Below are positions 39,739-48,525 of a stretch of DNA of 64,000 nt, in pieces; positions within the stretch are counted from its first letter, which is position 1, and every line of letters begins with the position of its first letter. The notes under the pieces are model-generated. The model was not told where the DNA came from. It ran no database searches and saw only the letters and a list, made by a program, of their open reading frames with translations. This stretch comes from Pseudomonas salomonii (lineage in GTDB: Bacteria; Pseudomonadota; Gammaproteobacteria; Pseudomonadales; Pseudomonadaceae): the NCBI RefSeq assembly GCF_900107155.1, contig NZ_FNOX01000001.1, positions 771,233-835,232 on the forward strand. Reading direction: 5' to 3'. The position numbers and the translations under genes were made by a program.

Positions 39739-42036
39739 ATGATTCGCACGCTGCCCGCTCTTTTTGCCTTATTGTTCGCTGCGCCCTTGATGGCCGCGCC
39801 TGCCGGGCAACAAACGCTGTTCAACTTCGTCCGGCCTGCCGATGTGGTCAAGGTGGCGACTCAGGACGCCAGCCTGCCGCAATACAACGCCGAACAAACC
39901 CCCGAAGGCGAGGTGCTGCGCCGCATCACCTTCAACCCGGCGGCCGAGCCGAGCCTGGTGCTCAGCCCGCAGACTGGCGTGTGGGACTGGTCGCAGTCCG
40001 GCGCCATGAGCCTGCGTATCCAAAGCGCCATGGATTGGGCGTTGACCTTGTATGTCAAAGTACAGAGCACTGACGGCAAGACCCTGGTCAGTCGCATCGA
40101 CCTGCCGGCCGGCCCGGCCCAGACCCTGTTGATTCCGTTGCAGGCCAACTCGCCGCTGAGCCAGGGCATGAAGGCCGGCCCGCCGATGCCGATCACCGTA
40201 GACGGTCAGCGTGTATTGCTGGCCGCCAGTGCCGGTGAGATCGACCGCAGCCAGGTGGCCTCGGTCACCCTGTCGATGCTCAAACCCAACGCCGCCCAAA
40301 GCATTTTGCTTGAGCGTTTTGGCGTGCAGGACAGCGAGCCGGTACTGAAGGCAGCCTACAGCGAACTGGTGGACGCATATGGCCAATCCACCCGTGCGCG
40401 CTGGCCGGAAAAAATCAGCAGTGACGAGCAACTCAAAGCCGCCGCGGCCAAGGAGCAGCAGCAGCTCAAGGGCTGGCTGGCCGAGCGCGACAAATCCGCT
40501 CTGGACCCATACGGCGGCTGGAACAAAGGCCCGGCGTTCGACGCCAGTGGTTTTTTCCGCACCGAGAAGCGTGACGGTCGCTGGTACCTGGTGACGCCGC
40601 AAGGCCATCCGTTCTATTCGCTGGGTGTTAACACCGTGGCGCCGGACAACAACCAGACCTACGTGGCCGGTCGTGAGTGGATGTTCGCCGCGTTGCCCAA
40701 GGCCGGTGAACCGTTCGACAAGTATTACGGCAGCGGCGATAACCGGGGCGGCAACGGTGCCGATCAGGGCCGGGGCTTCAGTGTAGGGCGTTGGTACGAT
40801 TTTTACGGCGCCAACGTGCAACGTACCTACGGCGGCGAAGGTTTCGACCAGAAACGCTGGGTCAGCCACACCCTTGATCGCCTGCAAGCCTGGGGCTTCA
40901 ACACCGTGGGCAACTGGAGCGATGAGGCCCTGGCCCGCGCCGACCGCGTGCCGTACACCTTGCCGCTGTCGATTGTTGGTGACTACGCCAGCATCAGCAC
41001 CGGCACCGACTGGTGGGGCGGCATGCCCGACCCGTTCGACCCACGCTTTGCCATGGCCACCGAACGCGCCGTGGCCATTGCCGCCCGCGACCACCGTGAT
41101 GATCCGTGGCTGATCGGCTATTTTGCCGACAACGAGCTGGCCTGGGCCGGCCCCGGCGATGATCCAAAATCCCGTTACGCCTTGGCTTACGGCACCTTGC
41201 GCATGACCACCGATGTACCGGCCAAACGCGCGTTCCTCAAGCAATTGCGCGACAAGTACCGTAACGAAGAAGGCCTGTCGAAAGCCTGGGGCATCCACCT
41301 GGCGGGTTGGGAGTTGATGGAGGACCCAGGCTTTGAGCCGCCGATGCCGAGCCCTGAGCACCCGGAAATCGAAGCCGACTTCAAATATTTCCAGAAGACC
41401 TTCGCCGATGCCTACTTCAAGACCATCTCCGATTCGTTGAAATGGCACGCGCCCAACCAACTGCTGCTGGGCGGTCGGTATGCCGTCAGCACGCCGGAGG
41501 CCGTGGCGTCCTGCGCCCAGTATTGCGACGTGCTGAGTTTCAACATGTACACCTTGAAGCCACAGGATGGTTATGACTTTGCCGCTCTGCGCGCGCTGGA
41601 CAAGCCGGTACTGATCACCGAGTTCAACTTCGGCTCGGCCGACCGTGGCCCGTTCTGGGGCGGCGTGACGCAGTTGGCCCGTGAAGAAGACCGTGGCGTG
41701 GCGTACAGCAACTTCCTCAAGCAGGCCATGGCCGAGCCGTCGATTGTCGGCGTGCATTGGTTCCAGTACCTGGACCAGCCGGTTACCGGGCGCTTGCTGG
41801 ATGGCGAGAACGGTCACTTCGGGCTGGTGGGCATCACCGATGTGCCGTTCCAGGGCTTCGTCGACAGTGTGCGTAAAAGCAACCTGGCGGCGGTCGACCA
41901 ACTGGGCAAGGAGGCCGAAAAAGCCAAGGCGGCGAGCACGGTTCGAGAGAATGAAGGCGGCAAGTCCGGGCATGAAGGCAAGGGCGCAGGGCAGGGCGCC
42001 GGACATGCGGGTGGGCACTCTGGAAATGGTCATTGA
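39739..42036 (+). CDS. agarase-like clan-A glycoside hydrolase, secreted
   Basis: This 765-residue protein has a signal peptide MIRTLPALFALLFAAPLMAA, an N-terminal carbohydrate-binding-like beta domain (about 25-190) and a TIM-barrel with candidate acid E466 in YFADNELAW and nucleophile E628 in LITEFNFGS. The C-terminus is a glycine/histidine-rich tail (GAGHAGGHSGNGH). It resembles proteins annotated as beta-agarase or beta-galactosidase, but the real substrate is unknown. The start follows GGGAGAACC; an in-frame ATG 15 codons earlier would hide the signal peptide. Confidence 0.82.
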   Translation: MIRTLPALFALLFAAPLMAAPAGQQTLFNFVRPADVVKVATQDASLPQYNAEQTPEGEVLRRITFNPAAEPSLVLSPQTGVWDWSQSGAMSLRIQSAMDWALTLYVKVQSTDGKTLVSRIDLPAGPAQTLLIPLQANSPLSQGMKAGPPMPITVDGQRVLLAASAGEIDRSQVASVTLSMLKPNAAQSILLERFGVQDSEPVLKAAYSELVDAYGQSTRARWPEKISSDEQLKAAAAKEQQQLKGWLAERDKSALDPYGGWNKGPAFDASGFFRTEKRDGRWYLVTPQGHPFYSLGVNTVAPDNNQTYVAGREWMFAALPKAGEPFDKYYGSGDNRGGNGADQGRGFSVGRWYDFYGANVQRTYGGEGFDQKRWVSHTLDRLQAWGFNTVGNWSDEALARADRVPYTLPLSIVGDYASISTGTDWWGGMPDPFDPRFAMATERAVAIAARDHRDDPWLIGYFADNELAWAGPGDDPKSRYALAYGTLRMTTDVPAKRAFLKQLRDKYRNEEGLSKAWGIHLAGWELMEDPGFEPPMPSPEHPEIEADFKYFQKTFADAYFKTISDSLKWHAPNQLLLGGRYAVSTPEAVASCAQYCDVLSFNMYTLKPQDGYDFAALRALDKPVLITEFNFGSADRGPFWGGVTQLAREEDRGVAYSNFLKQAMAEPSIVGVHWFQYLDQPVTGRLLDGENGHFGLVGITDVPFQGFVDSVRKSNLAAVDQLGKEAEKAKAASTVRENEGGKSGHEGKGAGQGAGHAGGHSGNGH

Positions 42037-42118
42037 ATGATCATTGACGGGTTCACAAAACCTGTAATGACTGGAACAATGTCGGCCACTTCTTACGGTG
42101 TTTTCCAAGGCGGCTTAG

Positions 42119-43264
42119 GTGCAGATTCAGGGTCATTACGAGCTCCAGTTCGAAGCGGTACGTGAAGCGTTTGCCGCGTTGTTCGATGACCCGCAGGAGC
42201 GTGGTGCCGGGCTGTGTATCCAGATCGGCGGCGAAACCGTCGTCGACCTGTGGGCCGGTACCGCCGATAAGGACGGTGCCGAGGCCTGGCACAGCGACAC
42301 CATCGTCAACCTGTTTTCCTGCACCAAGACCTTCACCGCCGTCACGGCCCTGCAGCTGGTTGCCGAAGGCAAGCTGAAACTGGATGCGCCGGTTGCCGAC
42401 CACTGGCCCGAGTTTGCAGCGGCGGGTAAAGAAACCATCACGCTGCGCCAGTTGCTTTGCCACCAGGCCGGGCTGCCGGCGATTCGCCAGATGTTGCCGA
42501 CCGAAGCCCTGTATGACTGGCCATTGATGGTCGACACCCTGGCGGCCGAAGCCCCGTGGTGGACACCGGGCGAAGGGCACGGCTACGAGGCCATCACCTA
42601 CGGTTGGCTGGTCGGTGAGTTGCTGCGCCGCGCCGACGGGCGCGGGCCGGGCGAATCGATTGTGGCGCGGGTTGCGCGGCCATTGGGCCTGGACTTCCAT
42701 GTCGGTTTGGCGGACGAAGAGTTTTACCGGGTGGCACATATAGCGCGCAGCAAAGGCAATATGGGCGATGAAGCGGCGCAGCGGTTACTTCAAGTAATGA
42801 TGCGCGAACCAAATGCCATGACCACCCGCGCATTTGCCAACCCACCGTCTATTCTGACCAGCACTAATAAGCCCGAATGGCGGCGGATGCAGCAGCCGGC
42901 GGCAAATGGTCACGGTAATGCGCGCAGCCTGGCGGGTTTTTATAGCGGATTGTTGGACGGTAGTTTGCTTGAGAGCGACATGCTTGAACAATTGACCCGC
43001 GAACACAGTATCGGGCCAGACAAAACATTATTGACTCAAACCCGATTCGGTTTGGGGTGCATGTTGGATCAACCGCAACTGCCCAATGCCACCTTTGGCC
43101 TTGGCCCGCGTGCGTTTGGCCACCCTGGCGCCGGTGGTTCGGTGGGGTTTTCCGACCCTGAGCGCGATGTAGCATTTGGTTTCGTGACTAATACACTGGG
43201 CCCTTATGTACTTATGGACCCGCGTGCGCAGAAGTTGGTCGGAATATTGGCCGGTTGTCTGTAA
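42119..43264 (+). CDS. serine beta-lactamase-fold esterase (EstB-like, family VIII)
   Basis: This 381-residue cytoplasmic protein has the SxxK motif SCTK with S67 and K70, the Y of the YxN-like EAITYGWLVGELLRR and HPGAGGSVGFSDP near the C-terminus. Family VIII esterases hydrolyse short acyl esters, sometimes beta-lactams. The start is GTG at 42119. There is no signal peptide, which argues against a secreted beta-lactamase. Confidence 0.85.
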   Translation: MQIQGHYELQFEAVREAFAALFDDPQERGAGLCIQIGGETVVDLWAGTADKDGAEAWHSDTIVNLFSCTKTFTAVTALQLVAEGKLKLDAPVADHWPEFAAAGKETITLRQLLCHQAGLPAIRQMLPTEALYDWPLMVDTLAAEAPWWTPGEGHGYEAITYGWLVGELLRRADGRGPGESIVARVARPLGLDFHVGLADEEFYRVAHIARSKGNMGDEAAQRLLQVMMREPNAMTTRAFANPPSILTSTNKPEWRRMQQPAANGHGNARSLAGFYSGLLDGSLLESDMLEQLTREHSIGPDKTLLTQTRFGLGCMLDQPQLPNATFGLGPRAFGHPGAGGSVGFSDPERDVAFGFVTNTLGPYVLMDPRAQKLVGILAGCL

Positions 43265-43407
43265 AGAGCTTGCTGTTTCACGTTTTTTTGTTACAAAGGC
43301 AAGTATAAGAAGGCGCTGAACGAAATTGTGTAACTTTACTGTTCTCTAAGCGTCTGTTTAACGGGTCAACCAGGCCCCCCGTTTTTTTCTCATTTTGTGG
43401 ATACCTC

Positions 43408-44580
43408 ATGTTATCGAACAAGTCCTTGGCACTGGCGCTGTGCCTCACTATTACTGGCTGCGCACAAACTCCACAAAGTGATGCCGAAGGTGGGCACTGG
43501 TGGTCATTTGGATCTGACAAGGCTGCTACCAAGGACGCAGTGACCCAAACCGACACCAAGCCGGATGCCAAACCTGCCGCCGGCGCCAAGCCTGTCGAGC
43601 CTGTAGCCGCCACTGCTCCAGCTCCTGCTCCAGCTCCAGCGTCTGCACCGGTAGCCAAGGCTGACACCGGCTTTAACTGGTGGCCATTCGCATCCAAGCG
43701 CGCCGACGAAAAGGCGGCGGATGCCAAGGCCGACCTGAAAGCCGACCTCAAGGCCGCAACCCCCGCTTCCGCGCCGGATGCCGTGCCGGCCGTCGCCAAG
43801 ACCGACACCGAAACCAAATGGTGGTGGCCGTTCGAAAGCAAGCCAAAGCCACTGGCCAAGGTCGATGTGACCAACGTGCAGATGCCCGATCCGAAAATCA
43901 CCCAAGCCTGGCTGGACGACTATGAGCCGCGCCTGCGCGCCGCCATCAAGGACAGCAACCTGCAACTGGAACGTCGTGACAACGTATTGGTGGTGATTGC
44001 CCCGGTTGACGGCTCTTACAACCCGAAACGCCCTGCAATGCTGCTGCCGGTCACACTCGGCCCGTTCACACGTGTTGCCAAGGCTGTTGAAGCTGACCCC
44101 AAGACCGCGGTTTTGGTCCTGGGTCACGTCGATGCCACAGGTACCGCCCCGGCCAGCCAGGCGTTGACCAAAGAGCGTGCGCAATCCATCGCGTCTATCT
44201 TCAGCCTCAGCGGCTTGAAGCAGGATCGCTTGATGCTGCGCGGCATGGGCGACCTTATGCCGCGTGCCGCCAACGACAGTAATCAGGGGCGTGCGCTGAA
44301 CCGTCGCATGGAAATCATGTTCACTCAGCGTACAACTATGTTGGCGCTGCTGAGCAAGTACAACTCGGGCAAACCACCGGTCGCCGATATGGTCGCGGTG
44401 CAAACTGCGCCGGCCCCAGTACCGGCCCCGGCCGCGAAAAAAGCCGCCCCGGCGAAAAAGGCTCCGGCCAAGAAAGCCGCCGCCAAGCCCGCTGCGAAAA
44501 AAGCCGCTGCCAAGCCGGCCGCGAAGAAAGCGGCGCCCAAGGCCGACGCGCCCGCAGCAAACGACCAGGCGAAAAACTGA
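43408..44580 (+). CDS. OmpA-family lipoprotein with Trp motifs and AlgP-like Lys-Ala tail
   Basis: This 390-residue protein has a lipobox ITGC (C18), three tryptophan motifs (WWSF at 31-34, WWPF at 91-94, WWWPF at 138-142) spaced by Ala/Pro/Lys-rich linkers, an OmpA-like domain at about 190-310 (VLVLGHVDATGTAP, GRALNRRMEIMF) and a tail at 340-390 of AAKKA/KPAA units like those of AlgP and histone H1. The tail would be very basic. A role in binding murein plus an anionic partner is inferred. It precedes pdxH by 28 bases. Confidence 0.85.
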   Translation: MLSNKSLALALCLTITGCAQTPQSDAEGGHWWSFGSDKAATKDAVTQTDTKPDAKPAAGAKPVEPVAATAPAPAPAPASAPVAKADTGFNWWPFASKRADEKAADAKADLKADLKAATPASAPDAVPAVAKTDTETKWWWPFESKPKPLAKVDVTNVQMPDPKITQAWLDDYEPRLRAAIKDSNLQLERRDNVLVVIAPVDGSYNPKRPAMLLPVTLGPFTRVAKAVEADPKTAVLVLGHVDATGTAPASQALTKERAQSIASIFSLSGLKQDRLMLRGMGDLMPRAANDSNQGRALNRRMEIMFTQRTTMLALLSKYNSGKPPVADMVAVQTAPAPVPAPAAKKAAPAKKAPAKKAAAKPAAKKAAAKPAAKKAAPKADAPAANDQAKN

Positions 44581-44608
44581 TCCGTTGAAACAAAAAGGAT
44601 AAAACCGC

Positions 44609-45256
44609 ATGACCCAGGCACTGGCCGATATGCGCCGTGACTACACACGGGACGGTTTGAGCGAGGCCCAGGCCCCGGACGAACCGTTTGCGTTGTTCCA
44701 CCAGTGGTTTGGCGATGCGGTGAAAACCGAGCAGCCGCCGGTGGAGGCCAATGCCATGACCTTGGCGACTGTCGACCAGGATGGTCGCCCGCACTGTCGC
44801 ATCCTGCTGCTCAAGGGCCTGGATGCACAGGGTTTTACCTTCTTCACCAACTATCAGAGTGCCAAGGGTGAACACCTTGCGGCACGGCCTTTCGCGGCCA
44901 TGACCTTCTTCTGGCCGACCCTGGAGCGCCAGGTGCGCATCGAAGGGCGGGTGGTCAAGGTCACGCCTGAGGAGTCGGATGCTTATTATCAGGTCCGGCC
45001 GCTGGGTAGCCGTCTTGGGGCCTGGGCTTCGCCGCAAAGCCAGGTTATTCGGGACCGCCAGGAGTTGCAGGATTTGCTCAAGGCCACCGAACAGCGCTTC
45101 AGCGATACCCAGCCCGACTGCCCGGAGCACTGGGGTGGCTATCGTTTGTTGCCCGAGCGCATCGAATTCTGGCAAGGCCGCGCCAGTCGCCTGCATGACC
45201 GCCTGAACTATCGCCTGCAAGCGGGCGAGTGGACGCGCGAGCGCTTGGCGCCCTGA
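44609..45256 (+). CDS. pdxH: pyridoxamine 5'-phosphate oxidase
   Basis: This 215-residue FMN enzyme oxidises pyridoxamine or pyridoxine phosphate to pyridoxal phosphate. The motifs [20 protein letters not shown] and [20 protein letters not shown] and the C-terminal [17 protein letters not shown] with WTRERLAP are diagnostic. It follows the OmpA-type gene and is closed by a terminator. Confidence 0.96.
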   Translation: MTQALADMRRDYTRDGLSEAQAPDEPFALFHQWFGDAVKTEQPPVEANAMTLATVDQDGRPHCRILLLKGLDAQGFTFFTNYQSAKGEHLAARPFAAMTFFWPTLERQVRIEGRVVKVTPEESDAYYQVRPLGSRLGAWASPQSQVIRDRQELQDLLKATEQRFSDTQPDCPEHWGGYRLLPERIEFWQGRASRLHDRLNYRLQAGEWTRERLAP

Positions 45257-45294
45257 GCTTCACCTTTCGTCATTCCAGCTGAATGTTGGTCATC

Positions 45295-45330
45295 ACGCCG
45301 AAGTCTCTACACAGAGGCTTCGGCGTTTTT
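45295..45330 (+). terminator. intrinsic terminator after pdxH
   Basis: ACGCCGAAG pairs with CTTCGGCGT across a loop of about 14 bases, followed by five T residues. It lies 39 bases after the pdxH stop. Confidence 0.8.
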
Positions 45331-45518
45331 GCTTGTGTGACTACAATGAAGAGCGGTTCCAGGTGATTTTTGGATCAGGGTGGGAGCTACCGTTCGTCGA
45401 GTTTTCTGGTGCTGGCAGTCTGTACTCAGGCTGAATGAAAGCAATTTTCTGGCGTGCTTGCCGTGACAGGCGCCAAGCAGCGGCGTCTAATGAATACCTG
45501 TCCTTTGGAGTTGATGCT

Positions 45519-45983
45519 ATGCGTAAGTCTGTTTTACTAGTTGCCTGCTTTACCACCCTGTCGTTGCTGTTGGGTGGCTGCGCCTCGAGTCTGACCGGCG
45601 ACTCGTACTCCCGTGACGAAGCGCGTCGTGTACAGACCGTGCGCATGGGCACCATTGAATCCCTGCGTCCGGTGAAAATCGAAGGCACCAAGACCCCAAT
45701 CGGCGGTGCTGCCGGTGCGGTTATCGGCGGTGTCGGTGGCAGCGCCATCGGCGGCGGCCGTGGCAGTATCGTCACCGCGGTGATCGGCGCGGTAGCTGGC
45801 GGCTTGCTGGGCTCGGCCACCGAAGAAGGCCTGACTCGCACCCAGGGCGTGGAAATCACCGTTCGCGAAGACGATGGCAGCATGCGCGCCTACGTTCAGG
45901 CCGTGGAGGAAAATGAAATCTTCCGTATTGGCGACCGCGTGCGCATCATGACGGTTAACGGTACTAGCCGTGTAACGCGCTAA
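45519..45983 (+). CDS. slyB: SlyB-like glycine-zipper outer-membrane lipoprotein
   Basis: This 154-residue lipoprotein has a lipobox LLGGC (C21) and a glycine-zipper segment (GGAAGAVIGGVGGSAIGGG, then GAVAGGLLGSATEEG) at about 66-108, ending in a small beta domain. SlyB-type proteins guard outer-membrane integrity under magnesium limitation in enterobacteria. I start at MRKSVLL after GGAG; the upstream ATG at 45435 gives a non-signal extension. Confidence 0.88.
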   Translation: MRKSVLLVACFTTLSLLLGGCASSLTGDSYSRDEARRVQTVRMGTIESLRPVKIEGTKTPIGGAAGAVIGGVGGSAIGGGRGSIVTAVIGAVAGGLLGSATEEGLTRTQGVEITVREDDGSMRAYVQAVEENEIFRIGDRVRIMTVNGTSRVTR

Positions 45984-46002
45984 GCGCTGGTTGTAGAAAC
46001 GC

Positions 46003-46037
46003 AAAACCCCAACCCGGTGACGGGTTGGGGTTTTTTA
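46003..46037. terminator. terminator after slyB
   Basis: AAAACCCCAACCCG and CGGGTTGGGGTTTTTT form a 14-bp stem over a four-base loop, with T residues on the plus strand. It is the first of two tandem terminators. Confidence 0.85.
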
Positions 46038-46068
46038 TTGCCTGCGGTTTTCTGAAAAATCGCAGGTA

Positions 46069-46100
46069 ATAAAAAACCGCCTTAGTAGGGCGGTTTTTAT
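46069..46100. terminator. second tandem terminator
   Basis: AAAAAACCGCC and GGCGGTTTTTAT form a stem over CTTAGTA-type loop bases, 32 bases after the first. Two strong terminators in a row insulate the following region from slyB transcription. Confidence 0.8.
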
Positions 46101-46101
46101 T

Positions 46102-46152
46102 GCAAACCCGATTTACGACTGGGTTTGCGTTCTCACGAGGAGCACTGACGTG
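46102..46152 (+). promoter_or_regulatory. hairpin and first copy of a repeated ribosome-binding motif
   Basis: GCAAACCC (46102-46109) pairs with GGGTTTGC (46121-46128). It is followed by CTCACGAGGAGCACTGACGT ending at a GTG (46150) that opens an eight-codon frame (TAG at 46174-46176). The CTCAC-AGGAGCACTGACGTG motif recurs at 46441-46460. This is direct observation; a leader-peptide role is inferred. Confidence 0.4.
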
Positions 46153-46246
46153 TTGGCGATACTACTGCCGCTTTAGGACTTTATGCAAGGCCAACCGACA
46201 GGGAATTTCAAAGATTTACTCGCCCATTCTGTAAATTTAGAACAGT

Positions 46247-46268
46247 AAAAAACAGCAACAACTTGCTG
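46247..46268 (-). terminator. possible minus-strand terminator
   Basis: Read on the minus strand, CAGCAAGTTGTTGCTG is a six-bp stem with a four-base loop followed by six T residues. If real, a short minus-strand transcript would end here, but no promoter for one is evident. Confidence 0.3.
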
Positions 46269-46457
46269 GGCGATTAGTCGTTGCTTGTCACACCTTGGCA
46301 TGGGCGGCTGAGCTAGTATCGCTCTCGTTCTGCACTCGTCGTGAAGCAGGTTGGCTGGGTTAGCGCGCGAATTTTGGACCGACTGCCACGGGCTAGTAAT
46401 CCGTGCCGGAGTCATGCACGAGGACCATAAACCCAGCCGCCTCACAGGAGCACTGAC

Positions 46458-46487
46458 GTGCATCCAAAGGCCCACGTGTTCCGGTAA
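46458..46487 (+). CDS. nine-codon frame after the second repeated RBS motif
   Basis: GTG at 46458 follows CTCACAGGAGCACTGAC and reads MHPKAHVFR before TAA at 46485. The spacing from AGGAG to GTG is suitable. It may be a leader peptide acting on the 32-codon frame 40 bases downstream, or chance. Confidence 0.3.
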   Translation: MHPKAHVFR

Positions 46488-46527
46488 GTGAGCTGGAGGT
46501 AAGGCCCAACTTAAGGGAGGGCCGAGT

Positions 46528-46626
46528 ATGTCCAAGTTTGCACGACGTACGTGGAACCTCGTAGTGAATGCCGTGCGTGTTTATCACGTATGGGTATTTC
46601 TGCGGGACAGCTTCGATGACCTGTAA
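46528..46626 (+). CDS. 32-residue small protein, unknown
   Basis: The ATG at 46528 lies nine bases after AAGGGAGGG, a strong ribosome site. The product starts MSKFARRTWNLVVNAVRVYH and ends VWVFLRDSFDDL: basic and aromatic first, an amphipathic or short hydrophobic helix, then an acidic end. It is followed 15 bases later by a terminator. No family is recognised with certainty. The RBS, size and terminator support translation or a dual-function RNA. Confidence 0.5.
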   Translation: MSKFARRTWNLVVNAVRVYHVWVFLRDSFDDL

Positions 46627-46640
46627 GGTCTGAGAAGTGG

Positions 46641-46677
46641 GGCAGCCTCGGCTTAAACCGAGGCGGCCTTTTGGTTT
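46641..46677 (+). terminator. terminator after the 32-codon frame
   Basis: GCCTCGG (46645-46651) pairs with CCGAGGC (46658-46664) over CTTAAA, with outer GGC/GCC pairing, followed by CTTTTGGTTTT. It closes the small-RNA candidate and precedes the chemoreceptor stop on the other strand. Confidence 0.75.
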
Positions 46678-46690
46678 TCACGCAATCACC

Positions 46691-48313
46691 TCACACCTGA
46701 AAGTGCTTCACCATCGTATTCAACTCATGCGCCAGGCTGGCAAGCGATTGCGAAGCGGCGGTGGTCTGAGTCGAGCCTTCAGCGGACTGAATCGACAGCT
46801 GCTGAATATTCAGCAAGTTGCGGTCCACCGCCCGGGCAACGTCAGCTTGCTCCGCCGCCGCCGTGGTAATCACCAGGTTGCGGTTGTTGATCTCGTCATT
46901 GGCGGCAAGAATATCGGCCAGCGCTTGCTGCGCCAGTTCGGCCAGGCCAATGGTTTGCTGAGTCATGGTGCTGCTGTCGAGCATGGTATTGACGGTGCTG
47001 GCGGTGTTGGTCTGGATGCTGCCAATCATCTGCTCGATTTCCTGGGTCGACTGCGCGGTGCGATGGGCGAGGGCGCGTACTTCGTCGGCGACTACGGCAA
47101 AACCACGGCCGGCATCACCGGCGCGAGCCGCTTCGATGGCCGCGTTCAGTGCCAGCAAATTGGTTTGCTCGGCAATGGTGCGGATAACGTCGAGCACCTT
47201 GCCGATCCCTTTGGCCTGCTCGGCCAAGCCGCCTACCTGGTCGGAGCTGACTTGCACGCCACGGGTCAGGGCCTGGATGGAGTCGAGCGCCTCGACCATA
47301 CGTTGCTGGCCTTTCAAGGCGATGCTGCGCGATTCCTGGGAGAGGTCGGAGGTGGTGGCGGCATTCCTGGCCACCTCTTCAATGGCAGTGGTCATCTCGG
47401 TGACGGCCGTGGCGGCCTGCTCGATCTCGCCATGTTGTTGCTGCAGGTCGCGGCTGCCCTCGGCGGTGACGGCATTGAGTTCCTCGGCTGCTGCCGCCAG
47501 TTGGCTTGACGAGCCGGTTATTTGCCGCAGCGTCTGCACCAGGTTGTTGCGCATGGTTTCTTGTGCCCGCAACAGGCGTGTGGCTTCGTCGTTGCCGGTC
47601 GGGTTGATGGGCTGGGTGAGATCGCCCTTGGCGATGGTTTCAGCCACCCGGACCGCTTCAATGATGGGGCCGGTAATGCTGCGGGTCAGCAGCCAGGCCA
47701 CCAGCACCGTGCCGCCACTCACCAGCACGATGACGATGGCGATACCGCCCACGGCATGCTGGTACGCGGCCACGGAAGTCTGGCCGGCAAGTTCTGCGCC
47801 CTTATTGGCGAGGTCGATCAACTGATCGAAGTTCTTGGTCATCTGCTCATAGCTTTCTCGAATGCTGTTGAGAAAGTCACGGGCGCCCGCCTTATCGCCC
47901 GAACGCGAGCGTTTGAGCATTTCGGTGTGGTTCTTGGCGTACCCTTCCAGGCTTTGGTTGAACACCTCCAGACGCGATTTCTCCTCCGGCGTGCGCAACA
48001 GCGCGGCATATTGAGCCAGTTGCTCCTTGACGCTTTTCAGGCGCCCGGCGGATTTGTCCTCGTAGGTCTGCATGTCGGCGTCGCTTGCGGACAGGATGTG
48101 CGCCATTTCCCCCAAGCGAAAACGATCCAGCGAGGCATTGGCCAGGGCCAGGATCCTCACGCGCTGCATCCAGTTGTTTTGGATGTCGGCAGCCTGGGAC
48201 TGCACTTCGCCGATCTGCTTGAGCGCGAACAGGCCGAGAAACACACTCAGCGACGCAATGGCAGCGAAGCCGATGAAAGCTCTGGCTGCAATTCTTATAT
48301 TTCTCAGGAACAT
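46691..48313 (-). CDS. methyl-accepting chemotaxis protein (four-helix-bundle sensor)
   Basis: This 540-residue receptor has a membrane segment at about 10-30, a periplasmic four-helix-bundle ligand domain (about 33-187), a second segment at about 188-210, HAMP and a long coiled coil with the CheA/CheW tip [20 protein letters not shown]. It ends in MVKHFQV with no CheR-binding pentapeptide. The ligand is unknown. The promoter should lie in 48314-48450. Confidence 0.93.
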   Translation of the reverse strand: MFLRNIRIAARAFIGFAAIASLSVFLGLFALKQIGEVQSQAADIQNNWMQRVRILALANASLDRFRLGEMAHILSASDADMQTYEDKSAGRLKSVKEQLAQYAALLRTPEEKSRLEVFNQSLEGYAKNHTEMLKRSRSGDKAGARDFLNSIRESYEQMTKNFDQLIDLANKGAELAGQTSVAAYQHAVGGIAIVIVLVSGGTVLVAWLLTRSITGPIIEAVRVAETIAKGDLTQPINPTGNDEATRLLRAQETMRNNLVQTLRQITGSSSQLAAAAEELNAVTAEGSRDLQQQHGEIEQAATAVTEMTTAIEEVARNAATTSDLSQESRSIALKGQQRMVEALDSIQALTRGVQVSSDQVGGLAEQAKGIGKVLDVIRTIAEQTNLLALNAAIEAARAGDAGRGFAVVADEVRALAHRTAQSTQEIEQMIGSIQTNTASTVNTMLDSSTMTQQTIGLAELAQQALADILAANDEINNRNLVITTAAAEQADVARAVDRNLLNIQQLSIQSAEGSTQTTAASQSLASLAHELNTMVKHFQV

Positions 48314-48456
48314 GGGTTATCGCTCGGGCAGGGAACGCGTTGAAGAGCTGTGTCGGGCGGATGCCCCTGGCGGGGCAGGCGGATCGCCACAATCCTTAGT
48401 CGGCGGCCAGGGCAAAGTCTTTAGGCGTTGCGCAAAAGTGTCATCTTCGCCAAAAG

Positions 48457-48491
48457 AAAAACCCCAACCGGGTAACCGGTTGGGGTTTTTT
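48457..48491. terminator. terminator after nhaA
   Basis: AAAAACCCCAACCGG and CCGGTTGGGGTTTTTT pair over a GTAA loop, with T tracts on both strands. It lies between nhaA and the chemoreceptor, both on the minus strand, so it ends nhaA transcription. A 12-base direct repeat GTGGGGCTTTCA follows twice at 48492-48519. Confidence 0.85.
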
Positions 48492-48525
48492 GTGGGGCTT
48501 TCATTTTGTGGGGCTTTCAGAGCGC

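Larger units (their letters stand above)
46320..46677 (+). ncRNA. candidate structured leader or dual-function small RNA
   Basis: A possible -10 box TAGTAT lies at 46314-46319. Downstream, GGCTGGGTT (46353-46361) can pair perfectly with AACCCAGCC (46430-46438), enclosing a CACGG/CCGTG hairpin (46387-46405). Then follow CTCACAGGAGCACTGACGTG with a nine-codon frame, a 32-codon frame with a strong RBS, and a terminator at 46641-46677. Several GGA motifs could bind Rsm proteins. The general form resembles PhrS-like RNAs of P. aeruginosa that carry a small frame, but I cannot compare sequences here. Confidence 0.4.

Noticed and set aside
39769..42108. 779-codon minus-strand frame opposite the glycosidase gene
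   Set aside because: Shadow frame from third-position GC bias; the plus strand encodes a signal peptide and both catalytic glutamates.
42119..43264. Esterase considered as a beta-lactamase resistance gene
   Set aside because: It has SxxK but no signal peptide, and the family VIII esterase features and synteny fit better.
46173..46535. 120-codon minus-strand frame across the small-RNA candidate
   Set aside because: No RBS, no family resemblance, and it runs against the plus-strand RBS and terminator signals.
48492..48519. Tandem 12-base direct repeat GTGGGGCTTTCA after the nhaA terminator
   Set aside because: Too short and isolated to support a function; probably a slippage duplication.
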